From assembly GCA_910586255.1 (NCBI GenBank), contig CAJUHR010000006.1:68371-132370 (forward strand): DNA of 64,000 nucleotides, written 5' to 3'. The translations under genes and the position numbers were made by a program. Every line of letters begins with the position of its first letter. The first letter of the stretch is position 1. The DNA comes from an uncultured Lachnospiraceae bacterium (GTDB lineage: Bacteria > Bacillota > Clostridia > Lachnospirales > Lachnospiraceae). Shown in pieces: positions 39,272 to 48,858 of the stretch. The notes beneath the pieces were generated by a model. That model saw only the letters and a list, made by a program, of their open reading frames with translations, searched no databases and was not told where the DNA came from.

Positions 39272-41401
39272 ATGAAAATAAAGGTGTCAAATTATATTGC
39301 TCAGAAGCTGGTGGAATCAGGGATCCGCCAGGTGTTCACCGTTACAGGGGGCGGTGCCATGCATTTAAATGACGCCCTGGGACATCAGCCGGGACTTCGG
39401 TCTTTGTACCAGCATCATGAGCAGGCATGCGCCATTGCCGCGGAGGCCTATGCCCGGATTCACAACCGGATCGGATTATTGTGTGTGACCACAGGACCGG
39501 GAGGAACCAATGCCATCACCGGTGTGGTGGGGGGATGGCTGGATTCCATTCCCATGCTGGTTTTGTCAGGCCAGGTGCGCTACGACACCACGGCCCGCTG
39601 GTCGGGGGTGGGGATACGGGCTATGGGAGACCAGGAGTTTGATATTGTGAAATCCGTTGCCTGTATGACCAAGTACAGTGAGATGGTTACAGATCCTCTG
39701 CGGATCCGGTACTGCCTGGAAAAGGCTTTATATCTGGCTTATTCGGGACGGCCGGGTCCCTCCTGGCTGGATATTCCCCTGGATGTGCAGGGCGCCTATG
39801 TGGACACGGAGCAGTTAGCCGGCTTTGACGCGGCGGATTATGAGGCAGGAGGTACTGGATGGGCAGTTCATGCAGTGGGGGTGGATCATACCTTAGGGAC
39901 TCCGGTGGTGGTGGCCGCGGAGGAAAGCAGCTTAAAGGCGGCGGTGCTAGCGGGGAGCCGTGGCGTGAAGCCTCTGATGGTGGAGGAGCCGCCCCATGCC
40001 ATACCGGAGGATTATGCAGGGAAGGGGGAGCGCCGGCAGGTACTGCCGCCTGAGGTGACAAGAGAGCTGGCCAGGTCCATTATCGAAAAGATTGTCCAGG
40101 CCGAGAGACCTGTGTTAAATGCCGGCAACGGAATCCGCATAGCCGGCGCCCACAGGGAATTTATGGAGGTGGCTGAGGGGCTGGGGATCCCGGTGGTGAC
40201 CGGATGGAACAGCCAGGACTGTATCTGGGACGATCATCCCTTGTATGTGGGACGGGCGGGAAATATGGGGGACAGGCCCGGGAATTTTGCTGTCCAGAAC
40301 AGCGATCTGCTGTTTTCTGTGGGAAGCCGTTTGAGTATTCGACAGGTGGGGTATAATTATCAGACATGGGCCAGGGAGGCTTATGTGATTTACTGTGACG
40401 TAGACCCGGAGGAGCTGAAAAAGCCCAGTGTTCACGCGGATATGCGGGTTCATGCAGATGCAAAGGAGCTTTTGACTGCCATGTGTAAGGTGCTGCAGGA
40501 GGAGTACGGGACGGCAGACGGGAAGGGCCTTCCTGTGTTCGGGGGAGGAAAAGGTCTTGCCGGTATGGACTGGCGGCAGACCTGCCTCATGTGGAGGGAC
40601 AGGTATCCGGTGATTCGTCCGGAACACAAAAGGCCAGACAGCACAAAACCGGCCAATGTCTATGCACTGGTGGGGGAGTTAAGCAGCCGGCTTAAGGAGA
40701 ATCAGATCACTGTGGTGGGCAACGGCTCGGCCTGTGTGGCGGGGGGACATTCCTATGTGATTAAGAAGGGACAGCGCTTTATCAGCAATTCGGCTATTGC
40801 TGCCATGGGCTATGATCTGCCGGCGGCCATCGGCGTGTGCATGGCGGTTTCTAATCAGGACGACAGGCAAAAGGAAGCCGTATACCGAGAAGAAGGGGCG
40901 GATGCCCGGGAAATCTACGAGAGAGAGATTATTTTGCTGACCGGGGACGGCAGCATTCAGATGAATCTTCAAGAGCTGCAGACCATTATTCACCATCGGA
41001 TGCCGATTAAGATTTTTTTGATCAATAACGGAGGATATCATTCCATCCGCCAGACTCAGAAGAACTTTTTCGGGGAGCCGTTGGTGGGAATCGGGGTGGA
41101 CAGCCATGATCTGAGCTTTCCGGATATGGAAAGGCTGGCAGCAGCCTATGGATACCCTTACGTGGCAGCCCGCCACAATGAGGAGCTGGCGCCTGCCATA
41201 GAGAAAACCCTGGCAGCTGACGGCCCCGTGATCTGCGAGGTTTTTGTGACCATGGATCAGAATTTTGAGCCAAAGTCATCGGCAAAGCGCCTGGAGGACG
41301 GAACTCTGATCTCCCCGCCCTTAGAGGATCTGTCCCCCTTCCTTTCAGAGGAGGAGATGGATGCCATGATGATCATTCCAAGACTGAAGGGAACGGAGTG
41401 A
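39272..41401 (+). CDS. TPP-dependent enzyme, acetolactate-synthase-like
   Basis: A 709-residue three-domain ThDP enzyme. The N-terminal PYR domain has the activating Glu in QHHEQACAIAAEAYAR and GLLCVTTGPGGTNAITG; the C-terminal PP domain has LLTGDGSIQMNLQEL...LINNGGY, the ThDP/Mg motif. It is about 130 residues longer than IlvB, with an acidic insertion near 195-265 and another near 535-555. No small subunit (ilvN) is adjacent and the genes that follow are for surface sugars, so branched-chain amino acid synthesis is unlikely. By analogy with YerE of yersiniose synthesis, it may transfer a two-carbon unit to a keto sugar (inference). Confidence 0.8.
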   Translation: MKIKVSNYIAQKLVESGIRQVFTVTGGGAMHLNDALGHQPGLRSLYQHHEQACAIAAEAYARIHNRIGLLCVTTGPGGTNAITGVVGGWLDSIPMLVLSGQVRYDTTARWSGVGIRAMGDQEFDIVKSVACMTKYSEMVTDPLRIRYCLEKALYLAYSGRPGPSWLDIPLDVQGAYVDTEQLAGFDAADYEAGGTGWAVHAVGVDHTLGTPVVVAAEESSLKAAVLAGSRGVKPLMVEEPPHAIPEDYAGKGERRQVLPPEVTRELARSIIEKIVQAERPVLNAGNGIRIAGAHREFMEVAEGLGIPVVTGWNSQDCIWDDHPLYVGRAGNMGDRPGNFAVQNSDLLFSVGSRLSIRQVGYNYQTWAREAYVIYCDVDPEELKKPSVHADMRVHADAKELLTAMCKVLQEEYGTADGKGLPVFGGGKGLAGMDWRQTCLMWRDRYPVIRPEHKRPDSTKPANVYALVGELSSRLKENQITVVGNGSACVAGGHSYVIKKGQRFISNSAIAAMGYDLPAAIGVCMAVSNQDDRQKEAVYREEGADAREIYEREIILLTGDGSIQMNLQELQTIIHHRMPIKIFLINNGGYHSIRQTQKNFFGEPLVGIGVDSHDLSFPDMERLAAAYGYPYVAARHNEELAPAIEKTLAADGPVICEVFVTMDQNFEPKSSAKRLEDGTLISPPLEDLSPFLSEEEMDAMMIIPRLKGTE

Positions 41402-41405
41402 ATAT

Positions 41406-42341
41406 ATGAGAGTAGTGGTGACAGGGGCCACCAGCTTTATCGGAGCGGTGACAACAGGACAGCTTTTGCGGAAGGGCCATGAGGTCTGCGCGGTGGCGCG
41501 GCCCGGCTCCCGGAATATGAAGAATCTGTGGGACCATGTGCCCGAAAAGCTCCGGAAAAGTCTGACAGTGGCTGAGGTGGCCATGGAGGAGATAGAAAAA
41601 GTCAGTCAGCAGACAGGTGGGCCGGCAGACGCCTGGATCCACACCTGCTGGGAGGGCGCGGGAAGTCATAACCGTGCTTTGAGGGATGTGCAGCAGGCCA
41701 ATGTGGCCTGCTCCCTGGCCGCCGTGAGGGCGGCTGCGGGGATGGGATGTAAAAGGTTTCTCTTTACCGGCTCTCAGGCAGAATACGGGGTCTGTCATGA
41801 GCCGGTTTCGGAAACAGCTCCCTGCCGTCCCGTGTCGGAATACGGAAAGGCGAAGGTGGATTTTTCCCTCCAGGCAGAAAAGCTTTGCAGGGATTTGGAG
41901 ATGGAGTACATTCACACAAGGATATTTAGCATCTACGGGCCGGGGGATCATCCCTGGACTCTGGTTCAGTCCTGTTTGCGGACCTGGCAGCAGGGAGGCA
42001 GGATGGAGCTGGGAGAGTGTACTCAGTGGTGGAATTTTTTGTATATAGAGGATGCGTCCCGGGCTTTGGTGAGCCTTCTCGAAGAAGGCCGGGCCGGGTG
42101 CTACAATGTGGCCGGCAGCGACACCAGAAGGCTGCGGGAGTTTGTGAGAGAAATGCACGCCTTATGCGGAGGCAGGGGAAGCTACACCTTCGGGAAAAGA
42201 CCTGACAATGCAGAGGGGCCGGCGGATCTGCTGCCGGATATTAAGAAAATCTGCGGGGAGACCGGCTGGAGACCGGAAACACCGTTTGCGGAGGGAATCC
42301 ATGAGACATTGCATTGCCTGCCGGAGGCAGCTTCCGGCTAA
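41406..42341 (+). CDS. NAD(P)-dependent sugar epimerase/reductase (SDR), copy 1
   Basis: A 311-residue extended SDR. VTGATSFIGA is the dinucleotide loop, GSQAEYG carries the active Ser, and YGKAK the Tyr-Lys pair. RIFSIYGPGDHPWTLV is shared with the other SDR in this locus. Such enzymes act on nucleotide sugars (4-epimerases, dehydratases, 4-keto reductases); the exact reaction is not readable. It starts 4 nt after the TPP-enzyme stop and overlaps the methyltransferase by 41 nt. Confidence 0.82.
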   Translation: MRVVVTGATSFIGAVTTGQLLRKGHEVCAVARPGSRNMKNLWDHVPEKLRKSLTVAEVAMEEIEKVSQQTGGPADAWIHTCWEGAGSHNRALRDVQQANVACSLAAVRAAAGMGCKRFLFTGSQAEYGVCHEPVSETAPCRPVSEYGKAKVDFSLQAEKLCRDLEMEYIHTRIFSIYGPGDHPWTLVQSCLRTWQQGGRMELGECTQWWNFLYIEDASRALVSLLEEGRAGCYNVAGSDTRRLREFVREMHALCGGRGSYTFGKRPDNAEGPADLLPDIKKICGETGWRPETPFAEGIHETLHCLPEAASG

Positions 42342-43506
42342 ACCAGTATTTTTGTTAAGGAATGCCCCGGCTTCGGCCCAGAATATTCCCCATGAGAGTG
42401 AGGTCCTTAAGGACAGAGGAATGGACCTAAAACTGTATCAGTGCAGCCATTGCGGTCTGGTGCAGTTTGACTGCGAGCCGGTTTCCTATTACCGGGATGT
42501 GATTCGGGCCGGGGGATTTACCACCACAATGAAGGAGCTGCGCCGCCGCCAGTACAGCCATTTGATTGAGACCTATCACCTGGAGGGAAAACGCTTTCTT
42601 GAGGTGGGGTGCGGTCAGGGAGAGTTTCTTTCAATGCTCGGGGAATTTCCCGTGAAGGCTTACGGTATGGAGCACAGGACGGAGCTGGTCTCAAAGGCCA
42701 GAAAGGCCGGGCTTACGGTATGGCAGGAGTTTGCAGGAGAGCCGGATCAGGTCTTTGGAAAGGGGGAGGATGTGCCCCCGGATGTGTCAGGTCCCTTTGA
42801 TGTGTTTCTCTCCTTTAATTTTCTGGAGCATCAGCCAGAGCCGGATACGATGCTAAAGGCTATCCGGAACAATCTGACAGAGGGCGGCATGGGGCTTATA
42901 ACCGTGCCCGCTCTGGAATATATTTTGGAGCAGGGAAGCTACTATGAGCTTTTGAGAGATCATATCGCCTACTATTCCTTTAGGACCTTAAGGAGACTTT
43001 TGGAGAGGAACGGATTTTTGGTGCTGGAGGAGGAAATGGTGAACCGGGATACCATCTCCATGATTGTGAAAAAAGCGCCGGAAGGGGAAAAAATGCCGGA
43101 AGGGGAGATGGCGCCTGCGGCATTTTCTGATTCTCTCTTAAGGGGATACGAGATAACCTTAGGGGAGCTTGAGGAGCTTGCCGGGCGGCTTTTGAGGGAG
43201 GGCCGGACGCTGGCCGTGTGGGGAGCCAGCCACCAGGGCTTTACGCTGGCGTCCACTACCTGTCTGGGCAGGACGGCCCGGTATATGATTGACTCGGCCC
43301 CCTTTAAGCAGGGACGGTTTGCCCCCGCGTCCCATCTGCCCATTGTGGAGCCGGATCACTTTTTTGCGGAGCCGGTGGACGAGATACTGATTGTGGCGCC
43401 CGGATATACGGATGAGATTGCCGGGATTATAAGGCAGCGGTTTGGCCAGGAGGTGAAGATTCTCGCCTTTCGTACCAGCCGCCTGGAGGTAATGACGGCG
43501 GAATAA
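42301..43506 (+). CDS. SAM-dependent sugar C-methyltransferase-like protein
   Basis: A 401-residue three-part protein resembling NDP-hexose C-methyltransferases (TylC3 type): an N-terminal zinc-binding module (CIACRRQ...CSHCGLVQ), a Rossmann SAM-binding domain with FLEVGCGQGEFL (about 95-105) and FLSFNFLEHQPEPD, and a C-terminal domain with LAVWGASHQGFTL. These enzymes place a methyl group on a sugar carbon next to a keto group. ATG 42301 has GGAGGG upstream and lies within the SDR gene. Confidence 0.82.
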   Translation: MRHCIACRRQLPAKPVFLLRNAPASAQNIPHESEVLKDRGMDLKLYQCSHCGLVQFDCEPVSYYRDVIRAGGFTTTMKELRRRQYSHLIETYHLEGKRFLEVGCGQGEFLSMLGEFPVKAYGMEHRTELVSKARKAGLTVWQEFAGEPDQVFGKGEDVPPDVSGPFDVFLSFNFLEHQPEPDTMLKAIRNNLTEGGMGLITVPALEYILEQGSYYELLRDHIAYYSFRTLRRLLERNGFLVLEEEMVNRDTISMIVKKAPEGEKMPEGEMAPAAFSDSLLRGYEITLGELEELAGRLLREGRTLAVWGASHQGFTLASTTCLGRTARYMIDSAPFKQGRFAPASHLPIVEPDHFFAEPVDEILIVAPGYTDEIAGIIRQRFGQEVKILAFRTSRLEVMTAE

Positions 43507-43581
43507 GAGACGGCTTCTAAAAAAGAGTGGCAGTACCGGGTGACTGTGGGCATAACGGCTATGGCAGAAGAGGAGAGATGG

Positions 43582-44517
43582 ATGGAATTAAAGGGAAAGC
43601 GGATTGTGATGACCGGAGTTACCGGGTTTATTGGCAGTCATGTGGCGCGGCTTTTGCTGGAGGAGGGGGCAGAGGTCTATGGCCTGGTGCGGCCCTCCTC
43701 GGACAATAAAGGCCGGCTTCCGGTTCATGAGAATATGCATGCTGTGTACGGCTCTCTGACAGAGGCAGAAACCTGCCTGGAGGCGGCAGGGCCGGCGGAC
43801 GGCTTTTTGCATTTTGCCTGGGCAGGGGTGAACCGGGAGGAGATTGATTCTCCCTCCGTTCAGGCGGCCAATGTGGATGCTTCCCTGGCATGCGTGAGGG
43901 CGGCAGAGAAACTGGGGTGCGGCATTTTCATGGATGCAGGCTCCCGGGTGGAGTACGGGATCATGGAGGACGGCATTATGGAGGAGAGCAGGCAGTGCCA
44001 TCCGGTCAATGAATACGGCAAGGCCAAGCTGGAATTTTACCATCGGGCCAGAGCGCTCTGCAAAGAGCGGGGCATGACCTTTTATCATCTGCGGTTTTTC
44101 AGCGTGTATGGCAGGGGGGATCACCCCTGGTCCATTATCTCCACTCTGGTTCATAAACTGCCCCGGGGGGAGACCGTGGCTTTAAGCGCCTGCCGCCACC
44201 GGTGGAATTTTATGGAGATTTCCGATGCTGCCAGGGCGGTGGTGGAGCTGTATCGGCACAGCGACCAAAGAGCCGGCTGCATCCGGATTGTCAATGTGGC
44301 CAGTGAGGATACCCGGCCTTTAAGAGATTTTGTGGAGGAGATCCACAGACTGTGTAAAAACCGGGGACACTTAGAGTACGGAACCTTTGTCCAGGCCAGG
44401 GAGGGCGCTTTGTCCATCTGTCCCACAGTGGATGTGCTAAGGGAGCTGACCGATGGTACCTGGATAGAGCAGGTATCCTTTGCCCGGGGAATAGGAAAGC
44501 TGCTGGATGAGGGATAA
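43582..44517 (+). CDS. NAD(P)-dependent sugar epimerase/reductase (SDR), copy 2
   Basis: A 311-residue extended SDR of the same length as copy 1 and sharing RFFSVYGRGDHPWSI, YGKAK and NVASEDTRPLRDFVEEIH-type segments, so the two are probably paralogues. The nucleotide loop is MTGVTGFIGSH; the Ser position is GSRVEYG. ATG 43582 is chosen because GAGGAGAG precedes it; the frame extends back to 43540. It probably acts on the same nucleotide sugar pathway at another step. Confidence 0.82.
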   Translation: MELKGKRIVMTGVTGFIGSHVARLLLEEGAEVYGLVRPSSDNKGRLPVHENMHAVYGSLTEAETCLEAAGPADGFLHFAWAGVNREEIDSPSVQAANVDASLACVRAAEKLGCGIFMDAGSRVEYGIMEDGIMEESRQCHPVNEYGKAKLEFYHRARALCKERGMTFYHLRFFSVYGRGDHPWSIISTLVHKLPRGETVALSACRHRWNFMEISDAARAVVELYRHSDQRAGCIRIVNVASEDTRPLRDFVEEIHRLCKNRGHLEYGTFVQAREGALSICPTVDVLRELTDGTWIEQVSFARGIGKLLDEG

Positions 44518-44531
44518 AGCGGGAGGATGAA

Positions 44532-45491
44532 ATGAAAACAATCAGTGTACTGATACCTTGTTATAATGAAGAAGAAAATGTGGAGCCCATTGCCCGGGCC
44601 GTGATTGATATTCTGAGCCGGGAGCTGTCTGATTATGACTATGAGCTTGTTTTTATTGACAATGATTCCCAGGACAATACCCGCCCGATTCTGCGGCGGC
44701 TGTGTCGTGAGAATTCCAAGATCAAGGCCATCTTCAATGCCAGGAATTTCGGCCAGTTTAACTCCCCCTATCACGGGCTTTTGCAGGTGACAGGCGACTG
44801 TGTGATTGCCATGGTGGCGGATTTCCAGGATCCGGTGGAGCTGATTCCCAAATATGTAAAGGCCTGGGAGGAGGGCTACAAAATTGTCATTGGCATCAAG
44901 ACCAGCAGCAAGGAGAACCCGCTTATGTATTGGCTGCGCAGCTGCTATTATAAGGTGATCCGCAAGCTGTCGGAGGTGGACCAGATTGAGCACTTTACCG
45001 GCTCCGGGCTCTATGACCGGGAGTTTATCGAGGTGCTGCGCAGGCTGGATGATCCCACGCCCTTTTTGCGGGGAATCGTGGCGGAGTTGGGCTACAAGCG
45101 CAAGGAGATCCCCTATGAGCAGCCAAAGCGCCGGGCCGGAAAAACCCACAACAACTTTTACCGGCTCTACGATGCGGCCATGTTAAGCGTCACCTCCTAC
45201 ACAAAGGCAGGGCTGCGGCTGGCAACCTTTTTAGGGGCTCTCAGCTGCGCGGTGAGCCTGCTGGTGGCTTTTGCCTATCTGATCATGAAGCTGGTATGGT
45301 GGGACCGTTTCCCGGCAGGTATGGCGCCGATGCTTTTGGGAATGTTATTTTTAGGGTCTGTGCAGATATTTTTTATCGGCATGGTAGGAGAATATGTGCT
45401 CTCCATTAATCAGCGGGTAATGAAGCGTCCGCTGGTGATTGAGGAGGAGCGACTGAATTTTGAAAAGGAAGCCGGGACAGATGAAGTATAA
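44532..45491 (+). CDS. GT2 polyprenyl-phosphate glycosyltransferase (GtrB/DPM-like)
   Basis: A 319-residue membrane protein. The cytosolic GT2 domain begins ISVLIPCYNEEENVEPI, with VADFQDPVELI (DxD-like) and RRAGKTHNNFYRLYDAA, a typical dolichol-phosphate-mannose-synthase pattern. Two C-terminal transmembrane helices follow (about 230-255, 265-290). It likely moves a sugar from a nucleotide carrier onto undecaprenyl phosphate for export. Its end overlaps the next gene by 11 nt. Confidence 0.87.
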   Translation: MKTISVLIPCYNEEENVEPIARAVIDILSRELSDYDYELVFIDNDSQDNTRPILRRLCRENSKIKAIFNARNFGQFNSPYHGLLQVTGDCVIAMVADFQDPVELIPKYVKAWEEGYKIVIGIKTSSKENPLMYWLRSCYYKVIRKLSEVDQIEHFTGSGLYDREFIEVLRRLDDPTPFLRGIVAELGYKRKEIPYEQPKRRAGKTHNNFYRLYDAAMLSVTSYTKAGLRLATFLGALSCAVSLLVAFAYLIMKLVWWDRFPAGMAPMLLGMLFLGSVQIFFIGMVGEYVLSINQRVMKRPLVIEEERLNFEKEAGTDEV

Positions 45492-47679
45492 AATTGATGT
45501 GGTGCGAATTCGCGAAAACTCCATAACCTTAAACGGCTGGGTGGTGGGAAGGACGCCGGACTCTAAAGCTGCCTTCCGGGTGCTTAATCAGGAGAAAAAG
45601 CCGGTGAGATTCCGGTATGTGGCCACCCGCCGGGACGATGTGAGCCAGATTTATTATAAGAAAACCTATGACAGGGACTTTGGCTTTGATATTCAGTTTC
45701 CCTATGAGCGGGGCCGCAGCTATTGGCTGCTGATCCGCTGCGACAATCGGGTGGTCCGGGTTAAATTTAATGAGGAGCTGATTGCCAGACGTTCCAGCGT
45801 GGCTTATAAGCGCATGGAAAAGATCCGCGACCTGATGAACATGGAGACCGTCCGGGTGGCTGTGGAGTTTGGAAAAAAGCACGGAATCCGGGCATTGCTG
45901 TTAAAATCAAAACATAAAATTCAGGGATTGGATAATGATTATGATTATAAGGAGTGGTATGACCTTACAAAGCCCGATGAGGAGGAGCTAAAGAGGCAGA
46001 GGGAGGAAAAGCTTCCCGGGCGCCCTCTTCTCTCCATTGTTATTCCTGCCTGGAAAACTCCGGAGAAATATCTTCGGGAGATGATGGATTCCATTTTGGC
46101 CCAGACCTACGACAACTGGGAGGTCTGTGTGGCCAACGGAAGCCCGGCGGGAGAAGGGGGGACGGTTGAGAAGGTAATGGGCTGGTATGAAAAGCGGGAC
46201 AAACGCTTCCGTTGTCAGAACCTGGGGGAGAACCGGGGGATTGCAGGCAATACCAACGCGGCTCTGCAGATGGCAAAGGGGGACTATATTATTCTGGCGG
46301 ACCACGATGACACCCTGCCGGAGCATGCTCTCTATGAGGTGGCGGCGGCCATTGCCTCCCACCCGGAGTGCGATATGATCTATTCTGACGAGGACAAGCT
46401 GGACATGGACGGGGGAGCCCTTTTTGACCCTCATTTCAAGCCGGATTTCAATCCGGATCTTTTGACCAGCGTCAATTATATCTGTCATCTTCTGACAGTG
46501 AAGAGAGAGCTTTTGGAGCAGGTGGGGGGCTTTCGCCATGAGTTTGACGGGGCTCAGGATTATGATTTTATTTTCCGGTGCAGCGAGGCGGCAAAGGGGA
46601 TTTACCATATTCCCAAGGTGCTCTATCACTGGCGTTGCCATCAGGGCTCCACAGCCAGCAATCCGGAGAGCAAGCTCTATGCCTTTGAGGCCGGCGCCCG
46701 GGCCATCATGGCTCATTATGAGCGCTGCGGGATCATGGCGGAGAAGGTGGAAAAGGGCGTGGATTACGGGATCTACCATACCGCCTTCCGGATAAAGGGG
46801 GAGCCTCTGGTATCGGTGATAATTCCCAACAAGGATCACACGGAGGATTTGGATCTATGCATCCGGTCGATTCTCACAAAGGCCACCTACCGGAATCTGG
46901 AATTTGTCATTATTGAGAACAACAGCCGGGAGAAGAAGACCTTTGCCTATTATGAGGCAATTAAAAAGGAGTTTCCCCAGATTCGGGTGGTCACCTGGAA
47001 GAGGGAATTTAACTACTCTGCCATCAATAATTTCGGAGCCTCCCAGGCAAGGGGAGAATATCTGCTCTTTTTGAACAATGACACGGAGCTTATAGAGCCC
47101 CGCCTGATTGAGGAGCTGTTGGGCTTTTGCCAGAGGGAGGATGTGGGCGTGGCGGGCGCAAGGCTTTTGTACCAGGATGACACCATCCAGCACGCCGGTG
47201 TGGTGGTGGGCTTTGGCGGGATTGCCGGCCATACCTTTATCGGCCTTCATCAGGCAGAAAACAGTTATTTCCACCGGGCCATGTGCGCTCAGGATTACAG
47301 CGCGGTGACGGCTGCCTGCATGATGACAAAGGCAAAGGTGTTTGTTCAGACAGGTGGCTTTACAGAGGAGCTGGCAGTGGCTTTCAATGATATTGACTAC
47401 TGTATGAAGGCGCGGGCTCAGGGGCTTTTGGTTGTCTACGCTCCCTATGCCCTGATGTATCACTATGAATCCAAGTCCCGGGGACTGGAGGACACGCCGG
47501 AGAAGGTGGCCCGGTTTAACAGGGAGATCGGGATTTTTGCACGCCGGTGGCCGGATATTCTGGCCAAGGGAGATCCTTATTACAATCCCAATCTGACCCT
47601 GCGCAAGTCCAATTTTGCACTTCGGGATCTCTTGAAGGAGAAGATCGGGGAGCCCTATAGGCTGGAAATCGATCTGTGA
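45481..47679 (+). CDS. Two-domain GT2 glycosyltransferase
   Basis: A 732-residue protein with two GT-A domains. An N-terminal beta-rich module (about 1-125) is followed by GT2 domain 1 (from LSIVIPAWKTPEKYLREMMDSIL, near 180, with ILADHDDT and IYSDEDKLD) and GT2 domain 2 (from VSVIIPNKDHTEDLDLCIRSIL, near 445, with LFLNNDTELIEP). It resembles rhamnan/rhamnose-glucose polymer synthases of Gram-positive cell walls, where the two domains add alternating links. ATG 45481 is favoured; TTG 45460 is in frame. Confidence 0.87.
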   Translation: MKYKIDVVRIRENSITLNGWVVGRTPDSKAAFRVLNQEKKPVRFRYVATRRDDVSQIYYKKTYDRDFGFDIQFPYERGRSYWLLIRCDNRVVRVKFNEELIARRSSVAYKRMEKIRDLMNMETVRVAVEFGKKHGIRALLLKSKHKIQGLDNDYDYKEWYDLTKPDEEELKRQREEKLPGRPLLSIVIPAWKTPEKYLREMMDSILAQTYDNWEVCVANGSPAGEGGTVEKVMGWYEKRDKRFRCQNLGENRGIAGNTNAALQMAKGDYIILADHDDTLPEHALYEVAAAIASHPECDMIYSDEDKLDMDGGALFDPHFKPDFNPDLLTSVNYICHLLTVKRELLEQVGGFRHEFDGAQDYDFIFRCSEAAKGIYHIPKVLYHWRCHQGSTASNPESKLYAFEAGARAIMAHYERCGIMAEKVEKGVDYGIYHTAFRIKGEPLVSVIIPNKDHTEDLDLCIRSILTKATYRNLEFVIIENNSREKKTFAYYEAIKKEFPQIRVVTWKREFNYSAINNFGASQARGEYLLFLNNDTELIEPRLIEELLGFCQREDVGVAGARLLYQDDTIQHAGVVVGFGGIAGHTFIGLHQAENSYFHRAMCAQDYSAVTAACMMTKAKVFVQTGGFTEELAVAFNDIDYCMKARAQGLLVVYAPYALMYHYESKSRGLEDTPEKVARFNREIGIFARRWPDILAKGDPYYNPNLTLRKSNFALRDLLKEKIGEPYRLEIDL

Positions 47680-47701
47680 GAAAAGGAAGGTGTCCGGATT
47701 T

Positions 47702-48697
47702 ATGAAAAAGGTGACAGTGATTATTCCAAATTATAACGGGCTTAGGTTTCTTCCCGACTGTCTGGACGGGCTGAAAGCCCAGACAGTGAAGGATTTTGAG
47801 ATCCTGGTGGTTGACAACGGATCCGAAGACGGCAGCGGGGAGTGGCTAAAGGAGAGTCAGGTGCCTGCCATCCTGCTTCCTGAGAACACAGGCTTTTCCG
47901 GGGCGGTGAATGTGGGAATCCGGGCGGCCCGGACACCCTACGTGATCCTTCTCAACAATGACACGAAGGCAGATCCGGCTTATGTGGAGAATCTTTTAAA
48001 GGCCATTGAGGCCTCGCCGAAAATCTTTTCCGTCAGCCCCAAAATGATTCAGATGTACCATCCGGGCCTGATGGATGACGCCGGAGACATGTACAGCATA
48101 ATCGGCTGGGCCTATCAGCGGGGGGTAGGTCAGGAGACCGGGCGTTATAACCGGCCCTGCCATGTGTTCTCAGCCTGTGCCGGGGCGGCTATCTACCGGA
48201 GAGAGGTATTTGAGGAGATCGGATATTTTGACGAGATGCATTTTGCCTATCTGGAGGACATCGATGTGGGATACCGGGCGAAAATTGCGGGATACTATAA
48301 TCGATACTGTCCCAAAGCGGTGGTATACCATGTGGGAAGCGGCACCAGCGGATCCAAATACAATTCCTTTAAGGTGCGCTTAGCGGCCCGCAACAATGTT
48401 TATCTGAATTATAAGAACATGCCCCCTTTGCAGCTTTTGGTCAACAGTCCTTTCATCTTTGCGGGGATAGTGGGAAAGTATGGATTTTTCAGAAAAATCG
48501 GCTTTGGACGGGAGTATTTATCCGGAGTGTGGGAAGGACTTACCACCTGTAACAGGACAAAAAAGGTGCCGTACCGGCGGGAAAATCTCACCAATTATCT
48601 GGCAATCCAGTGGGAGCTGATTTATGGTCTGGCCCTCTATATCTGTGAGTTTTCCCGGCGTCAGATTCGGAAAAAGCTGGAAAAGCCGGAGATTTAA
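47702..48697 (+). CDS. GT2 glycosyltransferase (rhamnosyltransferase-like)
   Basis: A 331-residue GT2 enzyme: VTVIIPNYNGLRFLPDCLDGLKAQ, VVDNGSEDGSGEWL, ILLNNDTKADPAY and the acceptor segment GYFDEMHFAYLEDIDVGYRAKIAGY. Similar proteins build surface glycans with rhamnose or related deoxysugars. AAGGAAGG stands 12 nt before ATG 47702 and directly before GTG 47690; the ATG is preferred. Last gene of the tightly packed part of the locus. Confidence 0.87.
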   Translation: MKKVTVIIPNYNGLRFLPDCLDGLKAQTVKDFEILVVDNGSEDGSGEWLKESQVPAILLPENTGFSGAVNVGIRAARTPYVILLNNDTKADPAYVENLLKAIEASPKIFSVSPKMIQMYHPGLMDDAGDMYSIIGWAYQRGVGQETGRYNRPCHVFSACAGAAIYRREVFEEIGYFDEMHFAYLEDIDVGYRAKIAGYYNRYCPKAVVYHVGSGTSGSKYNSFKVRLAARNNVYLNYKNMPPLQLLVNSPFIFAGIVGKYGFFRKIGFGREYLSGVWEGLTTCNRTKKVPYRRENLTNYLAIQWELIYGLALYICEFSRRQIRKKLEKPEI

Positions 48698-48770
48698 GAG
48701 AAATTTAATAGTACAATAAGAAAAATTCGTGTATAATCGTTACCGTCAGAGGCACCTTATGGAACGTAAG

Positions 48771-48809
48771 AGCGCAGACGGACAAGAAGATACCCGCCTG
48801 AACTGTTAC
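48771..48809 (+). repeat. Partial copy of the dispersed repeat
   Basis: AGCGCAGAC and CGCCTGAACTGTTAC (48795-48809) match core and end of the family in the gap before the priming transferase gene. Confidence 0.55.
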
Positions 48810-48858
48810 TATGAACTAAGGGCTTTTCAGGGTACAGATTTGTATAAAGGTTGACATC

